64,000 nucleotides of DNA, taken from positions 23,655,812 through 23,719,811 of the forward strand of contig CM068320.1 of the NCBI GenBank assembly GCA_034766995.1, given 5' to 3'. Below the pieces are notes generated by a model. The model worked only from the letters and a program-made list of their open reading frames with translations, made no database searches and was not told the DNA's origin. This DNA comes from Acanthacorydalis orientalis. Taxonomy: Eukaryota; Arthropoda; Insecta; Megaloptera; Corydalidae. The position numbers were made by a program, and so were the translations under genes. This document shows, piece after piece, positions 46,359 to 58,199 of the stretch; position 1 is the first letter of the stretch, and each line of letters starts with the position of its first letter.

Positions 46359-46429
46359 CATACTGGAGTTTTAATATTTTCATTGAAAAGTTAATTTAAT
46401 GTTTTATTTTCATTTACTTATATATCTTC

Positions 46430-46448
46430 TCTCCCTCTTTCTCTCTCC

Positions 46449-46496
<48 letters not shown>
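46430..46496. repeat. (CT)n(AT)n compound microsatellite
   Basis: CT repeats with a few CCC interruptions, then AT repeats. It abuts the degenerate mariner on the right. Confidence 0.9.
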
Positions 46497-46499
<3 letters not shown>

Positions 46500-46514
46500 A
46501 TTAAAGAGAGAAAG

Positions 46515-47150
46515 AAAGCGAATTACTCAAAAATCAACCCAAAATAAAAGAATTTGTTTTGTGTACTGTTTTGTACCACTCGTACTAACTCGTAGCTAAA
46601 ATATTTCGCATAGGAATTAGTAAATTCTGAATCGTCCAGATATTGGTATGAAACATCTTCTAGTTAATTCTTTACGAAAAGCTCAACTTGATTGTCAGAA
46701 TCAAAATGCCTTCCTTTGAAATAATGATTAGTACTGGAAATAAATGAAAATCGGATGATACCAGATTTAAGCTATAAGAATGGTGTAAGAGAATATCATA
46801 TATGTTCTGCTTCAGGAATTATTTAGATGAATTTTATAACATGTTATCTCACATTGTCAGGATGAAGCACAGATTGGTAACAACCAAATTAAAGCTGCCT
46901 TGTGATATTAGCTGTTAAAACAAATATCACATTTCGTCACTAACGAAATAACAGAAATTATTGCCACCATACGTTTATGACAATGATAGCAATCATGTTC
47001 AGAGATAAACTCACATTTTGAAAGGTCATACCCTAATTTTTTTTCATTTTCAATACTTCACATCGTTTAACAATTGTAAGCTCCAATGTAAAACTTTTCA
47101 TACAAATAGAATATTTGTGAATTTTTCCTTGCGTTTTTCCATGATTAAGG
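46515..47150 (-). pseudogene. Degenerate mariner transposase, C-terminal half, second lineage
   Basis: Read on the minus strand, VLHPDNVR (about 46864) matches the HPDN/HHDNARPH signature around the second catalytic aspartate. YSLNLVSSDFHLFP corresponds to YSPDLAPSDFHLFP, which carries the third. After a frameshift comes NHYFKGRHFDSDNQVELFVK, equivalent to the KGRHFDSD..V region. Numerous stops and at least two frame changes occur. The N-terminal half is not clearly readable to the right of 46990, and no inverted repeats were identified. The KGRHFDSD form differs from the mariner at 20088, so this is a separate and older lineage. Confidence 0.7.
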
Positions 47151-47287
47151 TTAAGAAAGAAAGAAATTAAAATTTAGTGTTTTTCACTAAAAGTTAAATG
47201 CATAGCAACTTAATTTAATATCGTAAAATATTCCTTATAATATCAAATAAAAAATCATATCACATATGATAATGTAATTATGAAATA

Positions 47288-47289
<2 letters not shown>

Positions 47290-47319
<30 letters not shown>
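47290..47319. repeat. (TA)15 microsatellite
   Basis: Pure TA run. Confidence 0.9.
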
Positions 47320-47322
<3 letters not shown>

Positions 47323-47701
47323 GAAAATATTATTGAATAAGAATTATTTAAAATTTCCTGCCATTCAGTATCATTTTAGTAAATACTATAGATACTGTTA
47401 AAACATTATAAAATAAAGTACTGCAATATAAAAAGCAAAATTTACTGTTTCACCTTCAATTAATTTGGATCACTTTATATATACAAGTTATTAATTGAAA
47501 GATTATTATTTTTGACTATATTTATTCTTGAAAAAGTTTCCTTGCTTACGATTTAATAATGCAATTTTTATTCAAAATCTTTAAAAGTTACAAATGGAAT
47601 AATTGTCAACAGTATGGAATAATTATTAATAATATTCTTGTTTATATATAAACAGACAGTTTGCTCTGTAAATGAATAAGCCAAATTTAGTACTGAATTG
47701 A

Positions 47702-47704
<3 letters not shown>

Positions 47705-47765
<61 letters not shown>
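47705..47765. repeat. (TA)28 microsatellite
   Basis: TA run ending in TATTATAT. Confidence 0.95.
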
Positions 47766-47789
47766 TATATGATGTCCAATACATTGAAT

Positions 47790-48085
47790 GAACATTGATT
47801 CTTATGGACCCGAAAAGAAACACGCACACAAGTGTACAAATACAAATAAACACGCTAGATTAATTTCGATGGAGACGGATGGCCGTCCGACGAACAAAGC
47901 CATAAAAATTATTGGCGTATTTTTATGTTGTCGTAAAGCGCACAGTCCCGTTCGGATTAGTGCGGCGATAAAAGGAACTATGGCCACGGCAAACAGCGCC
48001 GCCTCCTGCGACCGACACATCAACGTAACAGGCCGTTTTGTTGGCTCCTACGATTTTCGCGTAAATATTCAATTCAATTGAGCAA
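47790..48085. other. CpG-containing island open on both strands
   Basis: The minus frame 48023-47802 contains EAALFAVAIVPFIAALIRTG after an acceptor-like GTCGGTCGCAG, and would resemble a membrane segment. The plus frame 47788-48081 (97 codons) covers the same bases. No donor fits. Coding use is undecided. Confidence 0.3.
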
Positions 48086-48089
48086 AACC

Positions 48090-48921
48090 GCTACACATGA
48101 ATATACTTGAATAGCAATCTGTATTTGTGTAAAAACTGCTTTTTTATATCGACGGTTTATATTGACGACGCGATATTTTTATGCACACTTGTTTCTTTTT
48201 TTTATTATTTAGTTCGATTGGGAAGACATATTTTTATGTGTTTTAGTTCGACATACTTAAATATGAATGTATTCATAACATTCTTTTTTATTCATTCCTT
48301 GCATTTTTCGACAATATCAATGGCAGAAACTGTTCTATTCGCTCCTTTAAATCAATTTATTCAAGCAGAAAATTAACACTTTGTACTTTTTATGTTTTAA
48401 TTTTTTTTAAAAAAAAGCACGAGTGGTCAGAGTATCAGTTTATTCTTTAAAACGAATTTAGCTAACATGTCTATTTTCAGGTTTCTTGCTAAGATTATGA
48501 AATATTTTTTATAAAAAAATCTGATCTTTTCACTGCTCATTTTTTTAAATCTTTCTTGATCCCTAGACTCCGTTTTACTGATTTCTGTTTTTCATCTGTT
48601 CTCATCTCTTCTTCAAATAGATTTCTTTTCTTTTATATGATATGTGCAACTTTTATGTGTATCAGTATCCATTTTTCATAAAGAAATTTAAATACAAAAA
48701 ATAGTGATACATGTAGATCACTTTTTAAAAAAATCAAATTCTTCTACAACTTGACCCTCTAAATCTGATATGGCATCGTCATCCTAGTAATCAAAATGAA
48801 TCAATAATGATTTATTTAACAATTTGGACCTGAAAAAAAGTGTAGTTTGTGAGGTGAATAACAGAATTCCTTTTTCTCTTTCATCACTTTTGTTATTCCC
48901 AAGAGTAGAAAGATAATGAAT

Positions 48922-48924
<3 letters not shown>
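48090..48924. other. AT-rich stretch, nothing recognised
   Basis: A plus frame 48107-48376 (89 codons, F/Y/I-rich) has no boundaries. An acceptor-like CTATTTTCAG ends near 48480 without a paired donor. Confidence 0.5.

Positions 48925-48987
<63 letters not shown>
48925..48987. repeat. (TA)31 tract, left half split by mariner C
   Basis: Pure TA array interrupted at 48988 by the mariner. The array resumes at 49553. Confidence 0.95.
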
Positions 48988-48990
<3 letters not shown>

Positions 48991-49547
48991 CGTTGAAAGA
49001 AAAATAATTGCGGTTTATGGCCGTCAAATTCATATTCACTTTTTAAATCATTTTAAGTAATCCAGAACTGTTGGATGATTAACGCCTAACTTTTGTGCAA
49101 GCTGTGAAATTTTTGTGCATGGTTCTGATTCAACTAACGTCTTCTGTTGGTCGTCTTGAACAAAAGAAGAACGCCCGCAACCGTCTTCATTTTCGAGCCT
49201 TTCGTCCCCAGCACAAAATTTTTGGAACCACCATTTGTATCGTACGTTTCTTAACAGTATTCACATCAAACGCATCGTTTAGTTTACAAACAGTTTCTGT
49301 TGATTTCCCACTCGTTTTAAACTCTTACAAAAATTGCTCTTATTTGCTTCTTTTAAATTTTTAATTCAGTAGCCCAATTTGAAGTAAAATTAATAATAAA
49401 ACTAAATTCTATGTAACCAAAATACAAAATGAAAAATACTTTTTGAAATGATATTGACATGACATGAACACAATGAAATGCCATTTTCATTGAAAAAAAT
49501 GAAGGTTAGAATTCAGAAAACAAAAATCGCAGATATTTTCCTACCAA

Positions 49548-49552
<5 letters not shown>
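48988..49552 (-). mobile_element. Internally deleted mariner C, inserted in a (TA)n array
   Basis: The left end reads TTACGTTGAAAGAAAAATAA from 48988. The right end, inward on the minus strand from 49552, reads TTAAATTGGTAGGAAAATAT. The bases immediately outside are TA on both sides, and each continues as a TA array, so the element jumped into a microsatellite. It is 565 bp long. Leader and coding remnant are collinear with copies A and B. Confidence 0.85.
49040..49370 (-). pseudogene. mariner transposase N-terminal remnant in copy C
   Basis: The minus-strand reading shows QKFCAGDERLENEDGCGRSS, FVQDDQQKTLVESEPCTKIS and QLAQKLGVNHPTVLDYLK, the mariner HTH region, with a frameshift before QKFCAGD and stops in the N-terminal part. 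After DYLK the sequence passes into the transposon 3' end within a few codons, so the catalytic domain is deleted. The break point lies close to that of copy A (which ends after LKQIGKLKK), suggesting a shared deletion or a shared parent. Confidence 0.8.

Positions 49553-49594
<42 letters not shown>
49553..49594. repeat. (TA)21 tract, right half
   Basis: Continuation of the array split by mariner C. Confidence 0.95.
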
Positions 49595-49597
<3 letters not shown>

Positions 49598-52011
49598 TAC
49601 AAATACCTACAGATTTCACCACACCTTAATTACACTTTAACCAGAATTCACTTAACACCTGAGCTCTATAGTAAAGTCGCATTATTTGGTTCATTGAATT
49701 ATTATAAGTGTTCAGTAATTTGACAGCTTTAATTTGATTTATCTACTTGTAGTTTTCAGCTTGCATTTATTCGTTTTTGACATCATACAAGAAATGTATT
49801 TTAATCATGAAATTTCGTCATAAATAGTTATAAAAGCACATCAGTTTTTTCTTTGTATGTTCATACTTTTCTCGTTTTTCCTTTTCCTGTCAGACGCTAA
49901 TAATGACCTTAGCTATCGAAATGCCCTTAAACTCCAATAACCAATACCGACCCCAATAACCGACCTTTTCATTCATTGAAAATGAGTACAGACAAAAATA
50001 TATTTTATAAAGACAGACAAAAATATATTTTTTTTAAATAATTGAAATATATATTAAAAGTAAATATAAATATATGTAGACGTATTATTATTTAAATTAT
50101 TTTAAATGTTTATATAAAAAAAAATCTTATACACAGAGAAAAATAAAGTTTGGTACATATTTCTACCTCTTAAATTTGAAAACATCTTTAGTTTTATAAT
50201 ACTGATGCAAGTAATAGGTGAAATTATCTTTACCGCACCTAACTGTATTTTTAGTTAATAATATTTACTTTATATTAAAATAGCAAATTGTAATTTTTAA
50301 CAAAATGTCTAATCTTCGTCACTTTAAATACAAAGTAATAGAGCTACGAGTATAAAACATAATAACATATTATGACAGGAAAAAAAACAGCTAAAAACTA
50401 ATTTTACTAAACCTTGATCTTTTTCCCTTGGTACTGTCATGTAGTACCCTATACCATACATTTATGTACACGTAAAATTATCTTCCTTGTTTGCATAAAA
50501 TATAGTTTCATGCCTGTAATCTGTTTCATTTAATAATGAAAACTGACACCAAATATCATATTATACACTTCGTAACTCTGATATGAAAAGTTCGAGCAGT
50601 ATAATTCTACCAGAAGTTTATAATTGTAAATATCATAAATGAAAAGAGAAAGACAAATTCCTGCAAAATAATTTTATTACATTTATATTTGTGCCCATGG
50701 ACTTTACAAACAACTGCAATAAATTTACATTTCTTGTAATCTTATTCTGTTTTTTTTTTTAAAAAAATATATAAATTTTATTTTAGAAGTTTCGTACAGG
50801 TTTTGCTTACTTTGTATCTTTAAAAGACATAAATATTTGAATTATTTTCTATCGTCTTTTTAAATATTTGTATCATCTATTCTTTGTAATACTAACTTTT
50901 TTATAATGTCAAAATAGTTGAAACCCTAAAAACGTTTATGAAATACTTTTAAAGATTCTGAAATAATTAATTATTTGAAAACTGTTTATACAATTTAAAT
51001 AATTACCTAAAATGATAGTTATAATTATATGTTTTTTATGATAATTTTAAAAGTATTTTTTTTATAAATATATTTTCATCTAGTAGTATTTCAGTATTTA
51101 TATATTTTTGATTTTGAACTAAGTAGTCAAATTTTGTTAAGAGTTACACTAGTTTTATTAAAATTATTATTATTGTTATAATTTGATTAAAAATAAAAAA
51201 GGTTTTTGTCACATTGTGGTATATATATATATATATATAAAGGATTATATTTATAACCTACAAAACTTTTTAAACTTTAAGTTGTGCGTTCTTACACGAA
51301 AATATAAAATATTTTTTTACAAAGATAACAATATGATTTACAACAGTAACAAATAACTCAAATTTAATACATTGATTCCTTGATTTTTCGGTCAATATAC
51401 GTTCTATATTATTTTACCTATGGTAGAGAAATGTGTAAATTGAGTTTTCTAATAAAAAAAATACCATATTAAAAAGATATGTTTTATGTAAGAATCTATT
51501 AGAATTTACATAAAAAAATGAAATAATATAACAGGAAAATAAACTTTAATTCTGTTCCTTCTTACTAGCCATTTGTATTCTTTCTTATTATCTTCGTTTA
51601 AAATATGCTGCACTATTATTCATGTTCATTTTCGTATTTAGTCTTCACCTTTTTTAATTTTTTTTCCAATATATATTCTTAATATCTGGATGAATCCTTC
51701 TATACTTCTTAATGCTAAATGTAACAGTATTTATTAATCCTTTTAAACTTTCAAAGTGCATTTAAAATTTAGATCCATATTTTCTATTTTTGCACCCAGT
51801 TAAAAACGCTGCCAATATTGTTTGTGTTAAATAGAACTGGTTCATCAGAATTACTGTCAGATTTATTTTTAAGATGGGATTTGCACACCATGTTAATTAC
51901 AACTGGTCTGTATTTTATCACCCTAAAAATGGTAGGGCATCGACCTCGAAGTACACATAAGTAAGAATCAAAAATGTTTTGTAGTGAGTGAAAAATTAAT
52001 TTGTAAAGTGA

Positions 52012-52014
<3 letters not shown>
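49595..52014. other. Long AT-rich stretch, nothing recognised
   Basis: 2.4 kb without a supported gene. Contains a 25-bp-period duplication of ACAGACAAAAATATATTTT at 49988-50035 and a short TA run at 51220-51239. No TE termini identified. Confidence 0.6.

Positions 52015-52059
<45 letters not shown>
52015..52059. repeat. (TA)22 microsatellite
   Basis: Pure TA run. Confidence 0.95.
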
Positions 52060-52064
<5 letters not shown>

Positions 52065-52362
52065 TCTCCATACGTGTATATGTATTTAAGTAAAAAAATA
52101 AACTAAATAAATGTTAAACACTTAATAATTTGGTTTTTATTTTTTTTATTGAAATTTAATTCAATTATTGTACTTGATTTGTGAAGATTAATAAAAAATC
52201 CTCTTAATATGGTTTATTACTTTTAAATATGAATTGTCTATTTTTTATCTATATTTACTTGCACATCTATATCGTTAAAAAAAAGTAAATCGAATTAGTT
52301 GTAATTACTTAATTATTTTGTTTCTTTTCTAATGAGTTAAAAGATTAAATGATATATCAATT

Positions 52363-52364
<2 letters not shown>

Positions 52365-52410
<46 letters not shown>

Positions 52411-52433
52411 TATAGATATATATTATAATGTAC
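52365..52433. repeat. (TA)n with GATA interruptions
   Basis: TA run followed by TAGATATAGATATATAT. Confidence 0.95.
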
Positions 52434-52434
52434 A

Positions 52435-52994
52435 TGCCATAAATTAAAATTCATCTCATATCTGTGTTTAATCAAATAAAAAACAAATTAAAAAACAAAT
52501 TCAAAATTGATTTATTGATAAAAGTAGACGACGATTCGTATATTTCTCGCTCGTATGCCCATCAATAATACATATTGAATTTAATTTATAATTACGTTCA
52601 AATGATTGAAATACAGTAACACAAATACCATATGAAACGAGTTAATACGATGAAATGAAATCTCTATAAAACGTTTGCGCTTATTAACAGTTGCGAAGAA
52701 AACTGTGTGTCGAATATAATACTCTATTATTGTTTTATAATCAATCACGGAAATTCATTCTTTTGTAATATTTTTAGATAATTACAGTTTTCTTGTATTT
52801 TTTTTATTAATGTTTTAAAATCACTAATTGGAATTAATATACTGAGTACAGAGTTATTCAGGTCTTAGATATAAATTAATGTTTAAAAATGTTGAGACAA
52901 AAAGAACAAATAAGAGGAGTTGAAATAATTTGAAAATGTTTTATTAAACTTTAATTTCAAGAATAAAATATCATTTTCAATCTCATTTTAATTA

Positions 52995-53032
<38 letters not shown>

Positions 53033-53211
53033 TTCCTTTTTGTAGTTTATATTTGATTTGTATTTATAAATCACATTGAAATGTAATAAAAATTCTTTAT
53101 TATATGAAATTTTTAATTGAAAATAATTTTATAATTACACAAGGAAAAACAAATAGGAAGTATGTTAACAATTAGTTTATTTATAATTTTTTTCTGATTA
53201 TAGACCATAAA

Positions 53212-53258
<47 letters not shown>

Positions 53259-54105
53259 TCAATTATAAAAATTAATAGTTTTTTTTATATAGTAAAGTTT
53301 GATAAAAACAATATAAATTTAATATCTTCATAATATTTTCAGTAAAATGCTTTTCACTAAATAGATTGCAGTTAAATTTATAGTTTTCTGTATAATGTAT
53401 TAAGTTCTAGTTTCAATGGGTTTATCATCTAGTATTCATGTCACGATAAGCATATGTATCTTTAAAAGGAATCGATTGAAATTAAGATCGAAAAAGTTCA
53501 TTAAGGTTTATACCGAAATTGCCTGGATAGTAATTTTAGATAATTCATTCGCATAGAAAGTAATCTCAAAGGATTACAAATATTTTTTTCTTCTATTTTC
53601 TGATTAATCATTTTTTTATATTACATAATTTATTTATTAAAATTTGAAAAATTTTAAATTTATGCTATTATGTTTACGTATTGGGAATTGTTTTCTTTGC
53701 AACGTATTTTAATAATTTAATAATTGTTTAAATATCGTTCTTTTTTAAATGTGTATTTTTTTATAAAAATGCCTTTTAAAAGTCGACTGACCTTCATTAT
53801 TAGTACATATTATAGCAGGTATTAAGTTTCATATTGTAAAAAAGTTATTGATTAAAAAATTGTTTTTATTTTTCGAAAATGATTGATATTCTTATGTGAC
53901 ATTAAAAATGCACGTCTGTACAATTTCCAAGTAAACAAATATATAAAACTCATTGTTGATGATAAAAAATGAAATATAAACTGAATAATAAATACTATGA
54001 TTCATAATAAATCCGGTTATAATCGAACAGTTGGACAAAATTTCAGAGAATCCCGTCGACGTGACAAACTGATTCCCCGAAAGATTATCCATAATAGATT
54101 CCATC
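52435..54105. other. AT-rich stretch with two short TA tracts
   Basis: TA runs at 53000-53030 and 53216-53254. A minus frame 54107-53892 (71 codons) has no boundaries. Nothing else recognised. Confidence 0.55.
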
Positions 54106-54109
54106 ATAT

Positions 54110-54400
54110 CATTTTACGATGTACGGCGTTAAAACAATGCGACAGTGCACGCGTACTTTACTAGTAATCCTCGTTTCGAAATCGATTTCAAATCATTTTC
54201 TTTTCTTTACGTAAGGTTATCTTTTCGTTCATTTCAAATGGAGAAAAAATCATCAAACGAATAAAAGTTAAAAGAATGAAAATAATATCTTTAGCGACGA
54301 CTTCTTGCGAAAGACCAACCCATTACCTCTTTTCTGACGCTTTATTATACACGACGAATGACAGGGGAGTAATAGCACTGCTCTCAGTGGTGGCGAATGC
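54110..54400. other. GC-richer island without an open frame
   Basis: CpG-containing (for example GTGCACGCGTACTTTACTAG). No coding evidence. Confidence 0.3.
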
Positions 54401-54419
54401 ATATATGTTTATATTACAA

Positions 54420-54423
<4 letters not shown>

Positions 54424-54454
<31 letters not shown>

Positions 54455-54469
54455 GAGAGAGAGAGAGAT
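54424..54469. repeat. (TA)n(GA)n microsatellite
   Basis: TA run followed by GA repeats, directly left of the foldback element. Confidence 0.9.
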
Positions 54470-54476
54470 ATCCTTT

Positions 54477-54571
54477 TGATATTTGCCTGTAAAAGTTATA
54501 AATTTATAAAGTTTTTAAATATAGTGCAGTAATAAACTTATTTTAAATAACATTTTTAAAAATATATGCAG

Positions 54572-54665
<94 letters not shown>

Positions 54666-54793
54666 ATATGTATATATAAATGATTGGGTATACTTTTTAG
54701 TGTATATGTTCTTAAAAATGTTATTTAAAATAAGTTTGTTACTGCATTATATTTAAAAAGTTTATAAATTTATTACTTTTACAAGTAAATATA
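54477..54793. mobile_element. Long inverted-repeat (foldback) element around a TA core
   Basis: The left arm 54481-54572 and right arm about 54700-54790 are reverse complements at about 82 of 92 positions. Shared stretches include TTATTTTAAATAACATTTTT and AAATTTATAAA. The arms enclose a 100-bp core of TA and TATG units. No coding sequence. It may be a foldback MITE whose core expanded, or a hairpin RNA locus of the kind that yields endogenous siRNA in insects. No target-site duplication is clear. Confidence 0.75.
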
Positions 54794-54955
54794 TATCTAA
54801 TGGGTACAAAAAATATAGTAATTATAATTTAAATAAGCTTTTATAAGAAATCAAATTTAATTGGATAATTTTTATATAGAATTAGGTTTGATTTGTGTTC
54901 ACTTCCCTTATATATTTTTTAAAATTTTTCATCAAAACAAGGAATATTTCTAAGT

Positions 54956-55018
<63 letters not shown>
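54956..55018. repeat. (CT)n(AT)n compound microsatellite
   Basis: CT repeats pass directly into AT repeats. Confidence 0.95.
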
Positions 55019-55019
<1 letters not shown>

Positions 55020-55021
<2 letters not shown>

Positions 55022-56639
55022 CTTGAGTCATAAGATGTGTCAATGATTTACGACCCAGACCTTTTTATCTAATGCTCTTGAGTTGAAAGATTTTGGTTAC
55101 AAAATGCACTTAGTTAAAAAGCCGACAATCTTGTGCATATGTGCTATTAATTTTTTAAGTATGTTTGATTAGTTTCTTTTTCTGAAACCACTGATCTAGA
55201 ATGTCCATGTCAGCCATACTCACTATCTCGTTTTATTTATTTTCACAAGGGCAAGAATTTTAAAACGATTAAGATATGTTAAATGATGTATGGGAAGATA
55301 CGAACTTATTTTGAAGAATTTAAAAAGGCGCGTAATGGAAATTCAGATCGCAATATAAAAAAATGTTATTGAATTTAGTGATTAAAAATTGCATCTGATT
55401 ATTGAGAAAATCTAAGTGTAATATATGAGATAACATTTTAGATAATATCGTTAAAAAATCCCAACTAAAGGGAGAAATATAAAAAATGATCCTAGTTGCG
55501 AAAAACATGACCATTTTTTGCAATAGAATAATTCCTTATCGCACAAGTATTAAAAACATGAACAAAATTATCGGAATGGAATAAGAAAAATTTAACTAGT
55601 CTACCTTATTCATCAAATATACTCGTGGATTATTAACTGAATGATTACTTGTTATTCAAAAACCTAGATGAGGCAAACTTGTACTGATAGTGTTGTTTAA
55701 CCGACATCTCTGAATTTTTAAAATAAAGATATTAAAACTGTAAAAATGATAGAAAAATTAAATATGAAACTTGGTATAAACGTTTATATAAATTATTTTA
55801 ATTTTATTTGTTTTTATAACTGTTCATGTTAATATTGAAGGTTTGAATTTAAATTTAATCAATTAGATCATAATTTATTCTATGATTTCATTGTAACAAG
55901 ATTTGTGTATCAATTAAAATTCAAATATAAACTGGTACTATTTTTCACACGCTGTTTACAACGTTTTAAACATCAATTTAATCCAATTGATTGAATTGAT
56001 GTTTTACAATATATTTTATTCGTTGTGACTGTATTATACGATTGTTATATTAGCATTGGAAAAATTATTAGTTTAGATTCTAATTGAATAAAAAATGTAA
56101 AATGATAATTAAGTTGTCTAAAAGAAAACGTGTATGTGTAAGTTTAGCTAATTGCATTTTGTACTTTTAAAAATTATATTTCTAAATTAATTATAAAATA
56201 AAATGTAGAATATATAAAAATTTCAATTTTTTATAAACATTTATGAACTGTTACATTTTTCAAACCATTAATATAATAAATCTTAATCTCTATTTTCATT
56301 TCAATTTAAAAAAGAAGAGAAAGTTCCTATTACAATACTGTTATTAATAATTCACTTGAATTATTAATCTAGTACATTTTGAGAAAAATGCTCGTAAATG
56401 GTAGATTATTCATCTATTATGAATATAAGTCTAATCTTAGAAAATTTGTATTTGTTTATATAAAACTGTTCTTTTTCTCTAACGGATAATAAGTAAATCA
56501 AAGTGTGATAAAAAATTTAGAAATGACTACACACATTTGTGGTTCAGTGTCAATAAAAGAATAATTTTAATTAAAAATTAAAAATTGATAGTTATTGTTT
56601 CTACAGAAATAAATTTATAATTTTTAATATTGTTTTAAT

Positions 56640-56641
<2 letters not shown>
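55020..56641. other. AT-rich stretch with one hairpin
   Basis: A minus frame 55523-55320 has no boundaries. The hairpin at 55967-56006 is listed separately. The part 55060-55560 is less AT-rich and may be decayed TE, but no family is readable. Confidence 0.5.
55967..56006. repeat. Imperfect hairpin, about 17-bp arms
   Basis: TAAACATCAATTTAATC pairs with GATTGAATTGATGTTTTA around a 5-nt loop, with one mismatch and one extra base. Confidence 0.8.

Positions 56642-56697
<56 letters not shown>
56642..56697. repeat. (TA)28 microsatellite
   Basis: Pure TA run. Confidence 0.95.
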
Positions 56698-56703
<6 letters not shown>

Positions 56704-56928
56704 GTACACAATTAAATTTTTATACATTTCAATATTTTCATATGTTTAAATTCAAAAATTATGTGATTTTTACTATACTTTCCTTTCTGTTCGTAACAAG
56801 ATTAAATACCGTTAGAAGAAGTTTTCTAACTAATTAAAATCGCGAATACTTTTACTTTTTTTAATGAACATATATCAATGTCTTATTCTTAGATATCATT
56901 AAAACTAAATGACAATTAATACTATACA

Positions 56929-56970
56929 GGCCGGCTAGTTGAACGTGTAACTTTCACCTGTGGCCGGCTA
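56929..56970. repeat. Two GGCCGGCTA words, period 33
   Basis: GGCCGGCTA at 56929-56937 and 56962-56970. GCCGGCTA also occurs near the right end of the piggyBac relic (about 9997-10004). Confidence 0.7.
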
Positions 56971-57049
56971 TTTTTTTTCAATAATTAACAATAAATGATT
57001 TTTCTCTAATTCATATTTTTTTGCAATTACCCAAAAAAAGTCAATAAAT

Positions 57050-57132
57050 ATGAATTTATATAAATGTTAATAAATGTTTTATGTTAAATGTTAATAAATG
57101 TTATATAAATGTTTTATGTAAATGTTAATTAA
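57050..57132. repeat. Short tandem repeats of AAATGTTAAT/AAATGTTTTAT
   Basis: Four to five diverged units built from AAATGTTAATAAATGTTTTA, just before the TA run at 57149. Confidence 0.8.
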
Positions 57133-57147
57133 ATAGAATGAGGCTAG

Positions 57148-57148
<1 letters not shown>

Positions 57149-57194
<46 letters not shown>
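57149..57194. repeat. (TA)23 microsatellite
   Basis: Pure TA run. Confidence 0.95.
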
Positions 57195-57199
<5 letters not shown>

Positions 57200-57912
57200 T
57201 ATAAATATAAATTTAGCATCCAGAGATTTGGAACATTTGTGTACTAAAAAAATTAAAACAATCAGAAAAAAAATATTTTGTAAATACATATACATGTTAA
57301 GTATTTTGTTTTTAAATGGTAAGACTCAAAACATTTTCCTACATGGATGAAGGTGAGGGTATTTTACAGGGTATTTTACAAAATTTACAAATATAAAATG
57401 TGTCTTCTTATTTTATTTACATAGCAAACTTTATACCTCTTTGTGTTTTCCTGTTTCCGATATATCAGATAAAGTATATACATATATTTTTATGTAAATC
57501 AGAATATATTTTTTTACATTTATAAATGTATTTTTTTATATTAATAATGGAATACCAGATAAAGTATCCCCATTATGTTCTTCCAATGAAGTATCCCCTG
57601 TTTTTTTTCATGATAACTGAGTAATGTTTTTAAATAAAAATATTTAAAAATAACCTTCGAAACTCAAATTTATAAGAAAGAATTTAAAAACACGAAATAT
57701 TACACAGAATTTTTATTGTATCGCCCACAAAATCTATAAGTGAAGTGGATGTAGCCTAGTGAGGTATATGTCCTGTATATCGTAGAGCGACTAGAAAAAT
57801 ATGAGTATTTTAGCACACGAATATGTAACTCTAAACATATTATTATACATTGAAATTCATTATTGCTAGCAAATAATATTGCATTTTTATGTTGTTGCGC
57901 TATTCGGTTTTT
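57200..57912. other. AT-rich stretch, nothing recognised
   Basis: Contains two copies of GGTATTTTACA-type words at 57356-57380. No gene. Confidence 0.5.
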
Positions 57913-58012
57913 TTAACATTAGATTCGCAAATGACGCAAAAGTGCGTCAACGGCTCTTAATGGTTGTTTTACTAATGACGAATAAGTACGTCATCGGCCT
58001 GTAAAGTGTTAA
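57913..58012. mobile_element. 100-bp piggyBac-type MITE
   Basis: TTAA at 57913-57916 and 58009-58012 bound the element. Inward from the right end it reads TTAACACTTTACAGGCCGAT, a typical piggyBac-like terminus. Inside are two tandem relatives, AATGACGCAAAAGTGCGTCA and AATGACGAATAAGTACGTCA, each a TGACG...CGTCA palindrome followed by CGGC. Subterminal TGACG/CGTCA palindromes occur in several piggyBac-like families. No coding content. Confidence 0.7.
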
Positions 58013-58199
58013 TCATAATTAAAAATAATTTGAAGAGTGATGTTTGTATTTGTATATAAAATATATACATCGAATCGATGTGTAAAGTTGTAAATTCTTA
58101 GTTGTTATTATTTTTATTTACTTTCATATTTGAAAAGTGATATCTTTGATATAAATAAAAAAATATATAATAAACGTCTCGTTATTTAATTAAAGAAAA

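Noticed and set aside
49095..49364. 89-codon plus frame
   Set aside because: Antisense shadow of mariner copy C.
55060..55560. Less AT-rich segment as a TE
   Set aside because: No transposase, reverse transcriptase or terminal repeat could be read in any frame.
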